Below the pieces are notes generated by a model. The model saw only the letters and a list, made by a program, of their open reading frames with translations. It had not been told where the DNA came from and searched no databases. The position numbers and the translations under genes are program-made. This document shows, piece after piece, positions 1 to 7,718 of a stretch of 64,000 bases of DNA. Origin of the DNA: Halocatena pleomorpha (lineage in GTDB: Archaea; Halobacteriota; Halobacteria; Halobacteriales; Haloarculaceae); assembly GCF_003862495.1 (NCBI RefSeq), contig NZ_RRCH01000011.1:34230-98229 (forward strand). The letters are read 5' to 3'. Position 1 is the first letter of the stretch; the number at the start of each line of letters is the position of its first letter.

Positions 1-967
1 TCGCCGGAACGATGTCGGTAACGAGCGCCATCGTCGTCGGTGAGACACATGCTCCACAGATCCCGCAGGCGATCAGTAACCCACCAGCCAGGGCGTACCC
101 AGGCGCGAGTCCGATACCGATGATCGTCACTCCATACAACATCGATCCGACGACGACCGGCAGAAACCGACCGATCCGATCCGACAGCCAGCCAATGGGG
201 TACTGCAACACGGCGAACGGCACGAAAAACAACGCCAGCGTGAGTCCTGCCTGTGCCGCGTCGAGTCCGAACGCGTCCCGGAAGTACGCGACGCCTGTCA
301 AGGCGAAAAAGCCGGCGGTCAGCCGATCAATGTATCCGAATGCGAAGGGCACGAGGAGCGCAGGGCGGGTACGAATGTGGTCCGCGATTGCGTCAACTGG
401 TAGCCCGGTAGCAGGACTCCGGTCCGGAATCGTTGCGGCGAGGACCGCGACACCGCCCAACAGCACCGCGCCACCGTACAGGGGTGCCAACGGGTCGACC
501 GTCGCAAGTTGGCCGCCGGCAACGGATCCGAGTGCCGCGCCGAGTCCGACCGCCGTGCCTGCTGCGCCCATGTTTCGGCCGTGGCCGCCGGAGAGATCCA
601 TCAACATCGTAATCGACAGCGAGAACGCACCGATCGTAAACGCTCCACCGACGACCCGCAACAGGAGCACAACGCCGAACGTGACACCTAACTGAGGGAC
701 CAGCGCGACCGCGAGGTAACTGGCTGCCCCACCGGCGGCTCCGAGCACCACGAGTGGGGTCCGACGGCCCAGCGCGTCGCTCAGAACGCCCCACAGAACG
801 GCACAAACGACGAACGCACCGAACTCCGCGACGAGAAACCACGTTCCTGCGAGAATGTCATCACCACCACCGAGGGCGGCGACCGTGTTTTCTAACCCCG
901 GATACAGAAACACCTGTGAGACGAGCACACTCCACACGATGAGTGCGAGCCGTCCTCGGTCACTCAT
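1..967 (-). CDS. MFS transporter, C-terminus cut off by the window edge
   Basis: An open frame starts with ATG at 965-967 on the minus strand and runs off the left edge without a stop, giving about 322 residues of what is usually a 390-420 residue protein. The translation is a chain of hydrophobic segments, about ten transmembrane helices. It carries two major-facilitator loop motifs: GVLSDALGRRTPLV between helices 2 and 3, and the matching GWLSDRIGRFLPVV in the second half. This supports a 12-helix inner-membrane transporter of the drug or sugar-efflux-like type. The substrate cannot be read from the sequence. It is transcribed divergently from rnhB, with about 150 bp between the two starts. 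Confidence 0.85.
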   Translation of the reverse strand, partial: MSDRGRLALIVWSVLVSQVFLYPGLENTVAALGGGDDILAGTWFLVAEFGAFVVCAVLWGVLSDALGRRTPLVVLGAAGGAASYLAVALVPQLGVTFGVVLLLRVVGGAFTIGAFSLSITMLMDLSGGHGRNMGAAGTAVGLGAALGSVAGGQLATVDPLAPLYGGAVLLGGVAVLAATIPDRSPATGLPVDAIADHIRTRPALLVPFAFGYIDRLTAGFFALTGVAYFRDAFGLDAAQAGLTLALFFVPFAVLQYPIGWLSDRIGRFLPVVVGSMLYGVTIIGIGLAPGYALAGGLLIACGICGACVSPTTMALVTDIVPA

Positions 968-1091
968 CGTTCAGAGGACGGCGTGCTCGCTGATCGAGAC
1001 GGCGCGGTCGATGGAACCAGCTCATCATGCTCACAGTTCAATCATCGTGGTGCCGTTTTATCCCTCCGTCGGAACCGTCCCAACACAACGG

Positions 1092-1097
1092 TTTTAC
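1092..1097 (+). promoter_or_regulatory. TATA-like element for rnhB
   Basis: TTTTAC lies 24-29 nt upstream of the GTG start of rnhB, the spacing expected for a leaderless haloarchaeal transcript. No Shine-Dalgarno sequence precedes the start, which fits leaderless translation. Confidence 0.45.
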
Positions 1098-1120
1098 TGG
1101 TCGACGGTGGTGGGGTAGGT

Positions 1121-1762
1121 GTGAACGAGTTCGGTGTTGACGAGGCGGGAAAGGGACCTGTGTTAGGGCCGATGGTAGCTGCGTGTGTGGTTGCCCAACC
1201 GGACGCGCTCCCCACTGGAATCGATGATTCGAAGAAGCTCTCAGCGACGCGCCGGGAGTCGCTTGCAACCCGGCTGGTTCAGGATCCGACTGTCAGCGTG
1301 GGCGTGGCTCGGATCTCGCCCGCTCGGATCGACGACCCAACGACCGACATGAACACGCTCACGGTCGCCGCCCACGCCGAGGCGATCTCGGAAGTCATCT
1401 CGTCGTCAATGGCGGGCGTCGTTGACGGCGCGGACACCGATCCAGCCCGGTTCGCCCGGCGAGTGACCGATCGGGTATCGGTTCCAGTCGAGATCACCGC
1501 CGAACACGGGGCTGATGAGGCGTACCCGCTCGTCGGTGCCGCGAGCGTGATCGCAAAAGTCGAACGCGACAGCGCCATCACGGCGCTGGGTGCGGAGTAC
1601 GGCGATATCGGTAGCGGCTACCCGAGCGACCCGACGACGCGCGCGTTTCTCGCTGAGTATGTGGGTGAGCATGGTCATCTTCCGGAGTGTGCGCGAACGT
1701 CGTGGAAAACGGCGAAAGAAGCGCTTGCGGCAGCCGAGCAGTCGGCGCTCGATTCGTTTTGA
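1121..1762 (+). CDS. rnhB: Ribonuclease HII
   Basis: A 213-residue protein that cleaves the RNA strand of RNA/DNA hybrids and removes single ribonucleotides from DNA. The N-terminus reads FGVDEAGKGPVLGP, the RNase HII signature with catalytic Asp7 and Glu8. A second acidic site is in VVDGADTD, and a conserved GSGYPSDPTT block follows near the C-terminus. The GTG at 1121 is chosen because it puts the catalytic motif at the usual distance from the N-terminus and has a TATA-like box at leaderless spacing. Upstream in-frame ATGs would add non-conserved residues. It is convergent with secD, and the stop codons are 5 bp apart. Confidence 0.95.
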   Translation: MNEFGVDEAGKGPVLGPMVAACVVAQPDALPTGIDDSKKLSATRRESLATRLVQDPTVSVGVARISPARIDDPTTDMNTLTVAAHAEAISEVISSSMAGVVDGADTDPARFARRVTDRVSVPVEITAEHGADEAYPLVGAASVIAKVERDSAITALGAEYGDIGSGYPSDPTTRAFLAEYVGEHGHLPECARTSWKTAKEALAAAEQSALDSF

Positions 1763-1767
1763 ACCGC

Positions 1768-3387
1768 TCAGTCCAACACCAGATTCCGGATCACATCGCC
1801 GTACGCCGGTCGTGTGATGAGCACACCGACGAGTACGCCGACAATGGTGATCAGCGCAAAGCCTTGGAGATCACCGAGCGACAGCGCGGCCAGGGGTAAC
1901 ATGGCGACGATGGTGGTGGCTGCAGCCGCGCCGATGACCCAAAACGCCTTCCGGAACCGCGATCGGAACACGCGGTTCGTCGATACGTCTCCCTGCTGGA
2001 GTATCTCATCAGCGATGATGACGAGGTCGTCCACTCCAGTCCCGATCACCGCGATGAAGCCGGCGATGTGTGAGAGGTCGATAGCGAGACCGATAGCGGC
2101 CGAGAAGCCGAGCAGGATGAACACCTCAGCCGCCGCCGTCACTACCATCGGCACCGCGATCCGTGGCTCTCGGTACCGGTAGGCCACCGTCCCGGCGACA
2201 GCGAGCATGGTGAACAGTCCGGTGACGAGCGAAAGCAGCTTGAATTTCTCTGCTAAACTCGGCTGGATGTACGTGGAGGTCCCCTCGTCAATGTTGAGCG
2301 TCGTCGGCAAGGCACCGGCTCGCATATCCAACGCGAGGTTTTGCGCCTCAGAGAGGTTGGCGCTGGTGATCCGAAATCTCGGATCGTCTACGAAATCGCC
2401 ACGTTTCATTTTGGTAGACAGGTCTCCCATACTCGCTGCGGACACGATTTCCCCTTTTGTGATCGTTCCGTTAACGACCTTTCCATTTGAAACGGTGTAC
2501 AGGCAGTGGCCTGAATCGTTCTTATTGGCGGCGTAGGTGCATGGTGGCTGACTCAGGAAGCCGAATTCCCGCATCGCATTCGAGAAGTTCTTTGCGGCGT
2601 CCTGTTTAAGCGTGATCGGCACTCCGGGCCGTCCACCCCGTGGTTGGTCTGCTGGATCGACACTTTTGATTCCTTCCTGCGTGAACAGCTGGACGTTCCG
2701 GTACGTTTTCGTTCCGTTTTGCTCCACTGGGAAGTGCGCGACGACGAGCACTGTCCCGCGCTCGTCGATGAGATCGACGACCTCCTCTGGCTGTTTGTTC
2801 GGCACTTCGACCACGATGAACGCCTCATCACCCGTTGTAGATCGTGAGATCGACACCTCACCACCAGACAGGCCGGCACCCGTGACCTTCCGATCGAGGA
2901 CGCCCTCAGCGGTTTCGAGCGTTTTGTCGGTGACGCCGTCTCGGATGTCATCGGTTTGAACGTCTTTCCCTTGGTTCTGGAGCGCCCGAGCGAACTCCTC
3001 TTGGGTTACGTTCTCGTTAAACACCTCAACGGTTCCGCTGTTCTGGGATGTCGGTTGCACCCGCACGTCCTGTGGCGACAATGATAATTCGTTTGTGAGT
3101 GCTCGTTCGAGCTTGGCCTGTCCTTGGGGATCCGATCCGTTGAATCCGACATCTTCGGCGGTCATTCCGACTAACGGCGCTCGGATCCGCGTTCCCCCCG
3201 ATAGCTCCAGTCCGAACTGGAGGTTCGTCGGGCCAGCAGTGGCCGACTCTGAGGCGTTCTCTACCGTGGCGTTCTGGGCGCTTCCGCCGTTACCGACGGG
3301 AGCGAAAATCGAGACGGCACTCCCCAGAACGATCAGAACGAGCAACACGATGCGCCAGTTTTCCCGGAGGCTGAAATTCCGGCTCAT
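1768..3387 (-). CDS. secD: Protein-export membrane protein SecD
   Basis: A 539-residue polytopic membrane protein of the archaeal SecDF complex, thought to use the ion gradient to help preproteins leave the SecYE channel. There is one N-terminal helix at about residues 11-28. A large external domain follows with the conserved GLELSGGTRI block. The C-terminal half carries five helices, including the charged motif GTGVDDLVIIADEI typical of the SecD/RND family. The ATG overlaps the secF stop by four bases (ATGA), so the two are co-transcribed and probably translationally coupled in the order secF-secD, as is usual in haloarchaea. Confidence 0.96.
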   Translation of the reverse strand: MSRNFSLRENWRIVLLVLIVLGSAVSIFAPVGNGGSAQNATVENASESATAGPTNLQFGLELSGGTRIRAPLVGMTAEDVGFNGSDPQGQAKLERALTNELSLSPQDVRVQPTSQNSGTVEVFNENVTQEEFARALQNQGKDVQTDDIRDGVTDKTLETAEGVLDRKVTGAGLSGGEVSISRSTTGDEAFIVVEVPNKQPEEVVDLIDERGTVLVVAHFPVEQNGTKTYRNVQLFTQEGIKSVDPADQPRGGRPGVPITLKQDAAKNFSNAMREFGFLSQPPCTYAANKNDSGHCLYTVSNGKVVNGTITKGEIVSAASMGDLSTKMKRGDFVDDPRFRITSANLSEAQNLALDMRAGALPTTLNIDEGTSTYIQPSLAEKFKLLSLVTGLFTMLAVAGTVAYRYREPRIAVPMVVTAAAEVFILLGFSAAIGLAIDLSHIAGFIAVIGTGVDDLVIIADEILQQGDVSTNRVFRSRFRKAFWVIGAAAATTIVAMLPLAALSLGDLQGFALITIVGVLVGVLITRPAYGDVIRNLVLD

Positions 3388-4262
3388 CCCGCGACCCCCT
3401 CGTATTTGTAATACCGCAGCAGGCTCACGTTGAGCAGATACGTGTTCATCAGATCCGCAGTGAGTCCGAACACAAGTATCAGTCCGATATCGGGTAACAG
3501 GGGAATACCAAACACGAGTGGCGAGGAAAAGATGGTCATCACGACCATCGCCACGATCGAGGTGAGCGTCATCGTCACGCCGGTCCGGCGCGCGCGGTAT
3601 GTGGATTCATAGAAGTCTCCACGCCGCCGGAGAATGCTGTTGTTGAGCAGTATGTCCGAGTCGACGCTGTACCCGATGAGCATCAACAGCGCTGCGACGG
3701 TTCCCAGCGAGAGCGGAATACCGAAGACGTTCATCAGCGCGACCGGGATCATGATGTCGGAGAAAGCGCTGACGACGATGGCGATCGACGGAACGAACGT
3801 TCGGAACAAGACGAACGTGAGCACGCTCATGCCGACGAACGCGACGGCCACCCCGATTAACGCTTGTCGTTGGGCGTCCGTGCTGAACGCCGCCGATCGC
3901 GTCTGGGCTGACTGAACCGTATACCCTTCTTCCTCCGCAGTGTTCATGATCTCGTTCACCTCACTCTGTTCGGTCGCCTGAATGGTCACAATGTAGGAAT
4001 CGCCGCTCTCAACGACCGAATCCACCTCGTAGGGTAACTGCGATTCGAACGTCTGTTCGATCTGGTCGGGTGAATCGGACGCCGAGATCTGTAGCTCCGT
4101 CCCGCCGGTGAAATCAATTCCCGGCGTCACGGGCACGCCAGTGACGACGTACCAGCCCGCAATAATGAGAAGAGCGACCGCCAGCACGGCGAGCGGGATC
4201 GCAGCGAGCTGGCGGTTCGTGTACCGGCTGTACTCCACATCCGGTACCTCGAAGTCGGTCAT
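3384..4262 (-). CDS. secF: Protein-export membrane protein SecF
   Basis: A 292-residue partner of SecD. The N-terminal helix lies at about residues 17-40 and is followed by the GIDFTGGTELQI signature of the P1 region. Five C-terminal helices carry the conserved GYSVDSDILLNNSI motif. It is the first gene of the secF-secD pair, and its stop overlaps the secD start by four bases. A TATA-like TATAAAAAA element about 35 nt upstream, on the minus strand near 4294-4302, suggests the operon promoter with a short leader. Confidence 0.96.
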   Translation of the reverse strand: MTDFEVPDVEYSRYTNRQLAAIPLAVLAVALLIIAGWYVVTGVPVTPGIDFTGGTELQISASDSPDQIEQTFESQLPYEVDSVVESGDSYIVTIQATEQSEVNEIMNTAEEEGYTVQSAQTRSAAFSTDAQRQALIGVAVAFVGMSVLTFVLFRTFVPSIAIVVSAFSDIMIPVALMNVFGIPLSLGTVAALLMLIGYSVDSDILLNNSILRRRGDFYESTYRARRTGVTMTLTSIVAMVVMTIFSSPLVFGIPLLPDIGLILVFGLTADLMNTYLLNVSLLRYYKYEGVAG

Positions 4263-4331
4263 GACAGGCTGTGTGAGACCAGATCTGATAAGCTTTTTTA
4301 TACAATCCTGGTGAGCGTGATTTCCGTCTCC

Positions 4332-4805
4332 TCACGGTAAATATCTCACACTCACAACGCCAGTATCCGGGTCGGATCGCAGTTCAACGCGGTTGACGCC
4401 CAGTCGCGCTGCGCGTGTTCGTGTCGCGTTATCGTCCATCACGTCCGCGACGACGTCCTCGGTGTCGTCCGGTTCGACAGTGAGCACGTGTATCTCTCCG
4501 ACCCCAGCTCGTTCACGACGGGTGATCTCTCCGACTGGTTGGTCGGCCGCGAGCTCCTGTTCCTTGGCCGTCGGGGATTCTTCGCCCCGCTCGATCGGAA
4601 TCGTTCGTCGCTCTTCGATATCAATAATCTGCCACGTCACGTTCATGGGTGGCTCTGGCGCGATCGTTCCTTCGACAACGTCGTCTTCTTCGACGCCCGG
4701 ATTGTCCGATAAGGTGTGTACCTGTCCGCTCTCGACATCGGTGAGCACTGCAGTGTCTGTTTCGGCGTGCGTAATGAGAAACGTGCTTTCCGTTTCGGTC
4801 GTCAT
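4332..4805 (-). CDS. Conserved haloarchaeal protein, DUF5812-like
   Basis: A 157-residue acidic soluble protein with no signal peptide or membrane helix. It begins MTTETESTFLITHAETDTA and has an N-terminal region that looks like a small beta domain (TAVLTDVESGQVHTLSDNP). I recall this type of sequence as DUF5812, a Halobacteria-specific family of unknown function, but I place it from memory only. It lies directly upstream of secF on the same strand, about 70 bp away, so it may belong to the same transcription unit. No function can be assigned. Confidence 0.75.
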   Translation of the reverse strand: MTTETESTFLITHAETDTAVLTDVESGQVHTLSDNPGVEEDDVVEGTIAPEPPMNVTWQIIDIEERRTIPIERGEESPTAKEQELAADQPVGEITRRERAGVGEIHVLTVEPDDTEDVVADVMDDNATRTRAARLGVNRVELRSDPDTGVVSVRYLP

Positions 4806-4860
4806 ACTCCGTCATTCACTGTGGACGGCTTTTTGTCTATCTGTCTCAGAAAGCGGTAGC

Positions 4861-5388
4861 TCAGTTGGCGTTCAGTCGATGCACCGCTGCCATCACGAGG
4901 ACGGCCACCAGCGGCGGTAGCAGACCCGCTTCTCGGGGAAGCCCGTACAGAAACTGGACGATCGATCCAACGATCCCAGAGGGGACCGCGCCGCGTTGGC
5001 TTGCCGGCGCTGCAATGAGCGCCCCCCCATACAACGCAAGGAGGAAGAGAAAGCCCGATAACGCAATCCAGCGGTCGTAATCGACTGTGCCGTCGTGAAC
5101 TCGGTGCTGTCGTGCCACAAGCAGGATGGGGGCGATGATCGGGGCGATAACGAACAGCCAGACCAGCAAGTACAGCGCGGGCTGGAAGGTGAATGTGCCG
5201 GCCGGCACGCCCGCGATCGAACTCAACAGCGCGACGGTACCAAGTCCGAACAGGATCGTTCCTCCGAGCGTGAGTAGTCCGCCAACGAGCACGTACAGTT
5301 TGCACAGCCGGGAGTCACTCGCCCGGAAGGCGTAGGGGACCGCCGTGATCGCGCCTGAATAGCTGGTCTCGCTCGTGCTCGTGTCCAT
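4861..5388 (-). CDS. Conserved haloarchaeal four-helix membrane protein
   Basis: A 175-residue membrane protein of unknown function. After about 27 hydrophilic residues it has four predicted helices, roughly at residues 33-58, 68-92, 108-126 and 140-165. I chose the ATG at 5388 over an in-frame ATG at 5424 because a TATA-like CTTAATC (minus strand, about 5412-5418) sits at leaderless spacing from 5388 and would fall inside the coding region of the longer form. It is divergent from pgi. I do not recognise a characterised relative. Confidence 0.75.
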   Translation of the reverse strand: MDTSTSETSYSGAITAVPYAFRASDSRLCKLYVLVGGLLTLGGTILFGLGTVALLSSIAGVPAGTFTFQPALYLLVWLFVIAPIIAPILLVARQHRVHDGTVDYDRWIALSGFLFLLALYGGALIAAPASQRGAVPSGIVGSIVQFLYGLPREAGLLPPLVAVLVMAAVHRLNAN

Positions 5389-5452
5389 CGTCGGGAAAAG
5401 GTAACCGGTCCGATTAAGCGCCACGGTGTCGGTTCGGCGTGTGTCGCCCGAC

Positions 5453-5458
5453 TTATAG
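5453..5458 (+). promoter_or_regulatory. TATA box for pgi
   Basis: TTATAG within CTTATAGTA lies about 25 nt upstream of the pgi ATG, at leaderless spacing. It shares the 90-bp divergent region with the four-helix membrane protein gene. Confidence 0.55.
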
Positions 5459-5480
5459 TACGTGCCAACAGAAACCGATC

Positions 5481-6788
5481 ATGAACGTCGATATCGGCAA
5501 CGCCCTCGACGCGGTTGCACAGCCGGGAGTGTCCGATGATTCGCTCCGACGACTCGACGACCGTGTGGCTGCCGCCCACGACCGGATCGAACGCGGAATC
5601 GCCGGTGAAGAATTCGGATACGCCGCGCTTTCGCTGCCCGAAACGACCGATTCAGACGCCATCCATGACGCTGTCGCTCCGCTCGCGGACAGCGAGTACG
5701 TGCTCACGGTTGGGATCGGTGGCAGCGCGTTGGGAGCGGCTACCGTCGCTGGCGCGCTCGGAGTGGGCGACCGCGCGCCCGTCCTCGACAACGTCGATCC
5801 GCAATCGGTGCAGACGACGCTGGAGTCGCTTCCCCTCTCGGAGACGGCAGTCCACGTCGTCTCCCGCTCCGGAACCACCGCAGAGACACTCGGAAACTTC
5901 CTGGTCGTCCGTGAGGCGATGGCCGACGCCGGCGTCGACTGGACCGACCGGACGATCGTCACGACCGGCGAATCGGGACCACTTCACGCGCTTGCGAACG
6001 AACACGCCTTACCGATGTTGTCGGTTCCAGCGGGCGTTCCAGGACGGTTTTCAGTGCTTTCGCCCGTGGGTCTCGTCCCCGCTGCGATACTGGGCTGTGA
6101 CATCGAGGCAGTGCTCGCAGGCGGACAAGCCGGACGGAACGCGTTGGCACCCAGCCTCTTCGACTGCCCGGCCTACGCGTACGGTGCCGTGGCGGTGGCG
6201 CTCGAACGCCGTGGTGCCCACGTGAACGCGTTCGTCCCCTACGCCGAGCGACTTGAGTATTTCGCGGAGTGGTTCGCCCAGCTCTGGGCCGAAAGCCTCG
6301 GCAAAGACGGCATGGGTCAAACCCCGGCACGGGCGCTCGGCGCGACCGATCAACACTCACAGCTCCAACTCTACCGCGCCGGCAGACACGATAAACTCAT
6401 CACGCTCGTCCGTCCGCGCAACCGCTCTCAGCTCACGATTCCAGATACCGAGATCGAGGAGTTGGCGTATCTCGGAGATACCGGCGTGGGCGAACTCCTC
6501 GACGCGGAATTCAAAGCAACCGAAGCGAGTCTCGCAGCGGCAGGCCAACCCAACGTCCGCGTCGAGATCGATCGACTCGACGCGTCGACCCTCGGGGAAC
6601 TGCTGTACGGCATGGAGGCCGCGTGTATTCTCGCTGGCGAGTTGCTCGATGTCGAGACGTTCACCCAACCCGCTGTCGAATGGGGGAAACGAGCCGCCCG
6701 TGGACTGCTCGGGGACACCGACGCGCCCGAAGCCGACGCGATCACTGAAAAAGAACAGCTGATGATCGAAGCCGATTGCTCTGAATGA
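5481..6788 (+). CDS. pgi: Glucose-6-phosphate isomerase
   Basis: A 435-residue enzyme that interconverts glucose-6-phosphate and fructose-6-phosphate. It has the N-terminal sugar-isomerase fold with GIGGSALGA at about residue 80, the phosphate-binding SRSGTTAETL at about 130, and the catalytic-region segment GQTPARALGATDQHSQLQ at about 285. Its length matches archaeal and bacterial PGI proteins of the conventional superfamily rather than the cupin-type archaeal enzyme. The ATG at 5481 is preferred over an upstream in-frame ATG because it fits the TATA box and the family start. In haloarchaea the enzyme serves gluconeogenesis and sugar catabolism. Confidence 0.95.
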   Translation: MNVDIGNALDAVAQPGVSDDSLRRLDDRVAAAHDRIERGIAGEEFGYAALSLPETTDSDAIHDAVAPLADSEYVLTVGIGGSALGAATVAGALGVGDRAPVLDNVDPQSVQTTLESLPLSETAVHVVSRSGTTAETLGNFLVVREAMADAGVDWTDRTIVTTGESGPLHALANEHALPMLSVPAGVPGRFSVLSPVGLVPAAILGCDIEAVLAGGQAGRNALAPSLFDCPAYAYGAVAVALERRGAHVNAFVPYAERLEYFAEWFAQLWAESLGKDGMGQTPARALGATDQHSQLQLYRAGRHDKLITLVRPRNRSQLTIPDTEIEELAYLGDTGVGELLDAEFKATEASLAAAGQPNVRVEIDRLDASTLGELLYGMEAACILAGELLDVETFTQPAVEWGKRAARGLLGDTDAPEADAITEKEQLMIEADCSE

Positions 6789-6917
6789 TTGGCGTGTGAC
6801 AGGATCGCATCGCTTGTATCGTTTTCGACTTTCCGAACGCGCAAGATCTATTCGATAACCGTTCGTACGACCGCTAATGGATCAACAGACGCCGTCCCTG
6901 AGGTGGACCGAATAACG

Positions 6918-7664
6918 ATGGCCGAAACGTCTGACCGATTACAGACAGTTACAACCGCGATCATGATCGCCATCGGGGCGTACGTCCTCGGAAACATCGT
7001 TGCCAGCACGGTGATGTATGTGTTATTTCTTGTCGGGATTCCTATGGAAGGATACCCCGAACGGATGGCGGTGTTGAGCACACTCACGGTGCAGGGTGTC
7101 GGGTTCCTCGGATTCGGGCTTGTGTATCTTCATTATACCGATCAACTCGATCTCCTTTCGATCGATCGTCCCAGTCGTTCTGATATCGGCTACCTTCTCG
7201 GTGGAATCGTCGCCATATTGCTCAGTTGGCGAGTGATCGGCATCGTATTCACACAGCTGTTGGGCATCGATCCCGCAGAAAGCTCATTCATCGAACAGGG
7301 CATCCAAAACCCGACATTGTTGCTGGTGTTGGCTCCGCTGTCGATCCTCATCGTTGGACCGGGTGAGGAGTTGCTGTATCGGGGAATCGTTCAGGGATCA
7401 ATCAGGCGCGTTCTCGGACCCGTCGGCGGGATTCTCATCGCCAGTGCCGTCTTCGCGTCGATCCACGTGTTCGGACTGATCGGCTCACCGTTAGAGACGC
7501 TTGCAACCCTGCTCACGGTGTTCGTTCTTGCTCTCGTCCTCGGCACTGTCTACGAGCTATCGGAAAACCTCCTCGTTCCGGCGCTCATTCACGGACTGTA
7601 CAACGCCACGCAGTTCCTGCTCGCTTACCAGCAAGCGACCGGCGGACTCTCGGGGCTTGGCTAG
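6918..7664 (+). CDS. CPBP family intramembrane metalloprotease
   Basis: A 248-residue protein with about seven or eight transmembrane helices. It carries the CPBP (CAAX protease/bacteriocin-processing, Abi) motifs: GEELLYRG with the paired glutamates and arginine, SIHVFG, and ALIHGLYNATQF with the later conserved His and Asn. These residues form the membrane-embedded metal site in this family. Substrates are unknown. The ATG at 6918 is chosen because the residues upstream in the same frame overlap the pgi 3' region and look non-coding. It is convergent with the secreted protease gene. Confidence 0.9.
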   Translation: MAETSDRLQTVTTAIMIAIGAYVLGNIVASTVMYVLFLVGIPMEGYPERMAVLSTLTVQGVGFLGFGLVYLHYTDQLDLLSIDRPSRSDIGYLLGGIVAILLSWRVIGIVFTQLLGIDPAESSFIEQGIQNPTLLLVLAPLSILIVGPGEELLYRGIVQGSIRRVLGPVGGILIASAVFASIHVFGLIGSPLETLATLLTVFVLALVLGTVYELSENLLVPALIHGLYNATQFLLAYQQATGGLSGLG

Positions 7665-7678
7665 TTGAGGGCACTGTC

Positions 7679-7685
7679 AAAAAAA
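7679..7685 (-). terminator. T-tract terminator for the secreted protease gene
   Basis: Seven consecutive A residues on the plus strand form a T7 tract on the minus strand, 34 nt past the stop of the minus-strand protease gene. Poly-T tracts are typical archaeal termination signals. Confidence 0.5.
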
Positions 7686-7718
7686 TGTCTCGCTGACTAC
7701 TGCCAGTGACGATTGATC

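Noticed and set aside
4850..4885. tRNA-like start GCGGTAGCTCAGTTGG at the 3' end of the membrane protein gene
   Set aside because: It resembles the D-arm of a tRNA, but no anticodon or T-arm (GGTTCRAATCC) follows at the right distance, and the segment is coding sequence on the minus strand.
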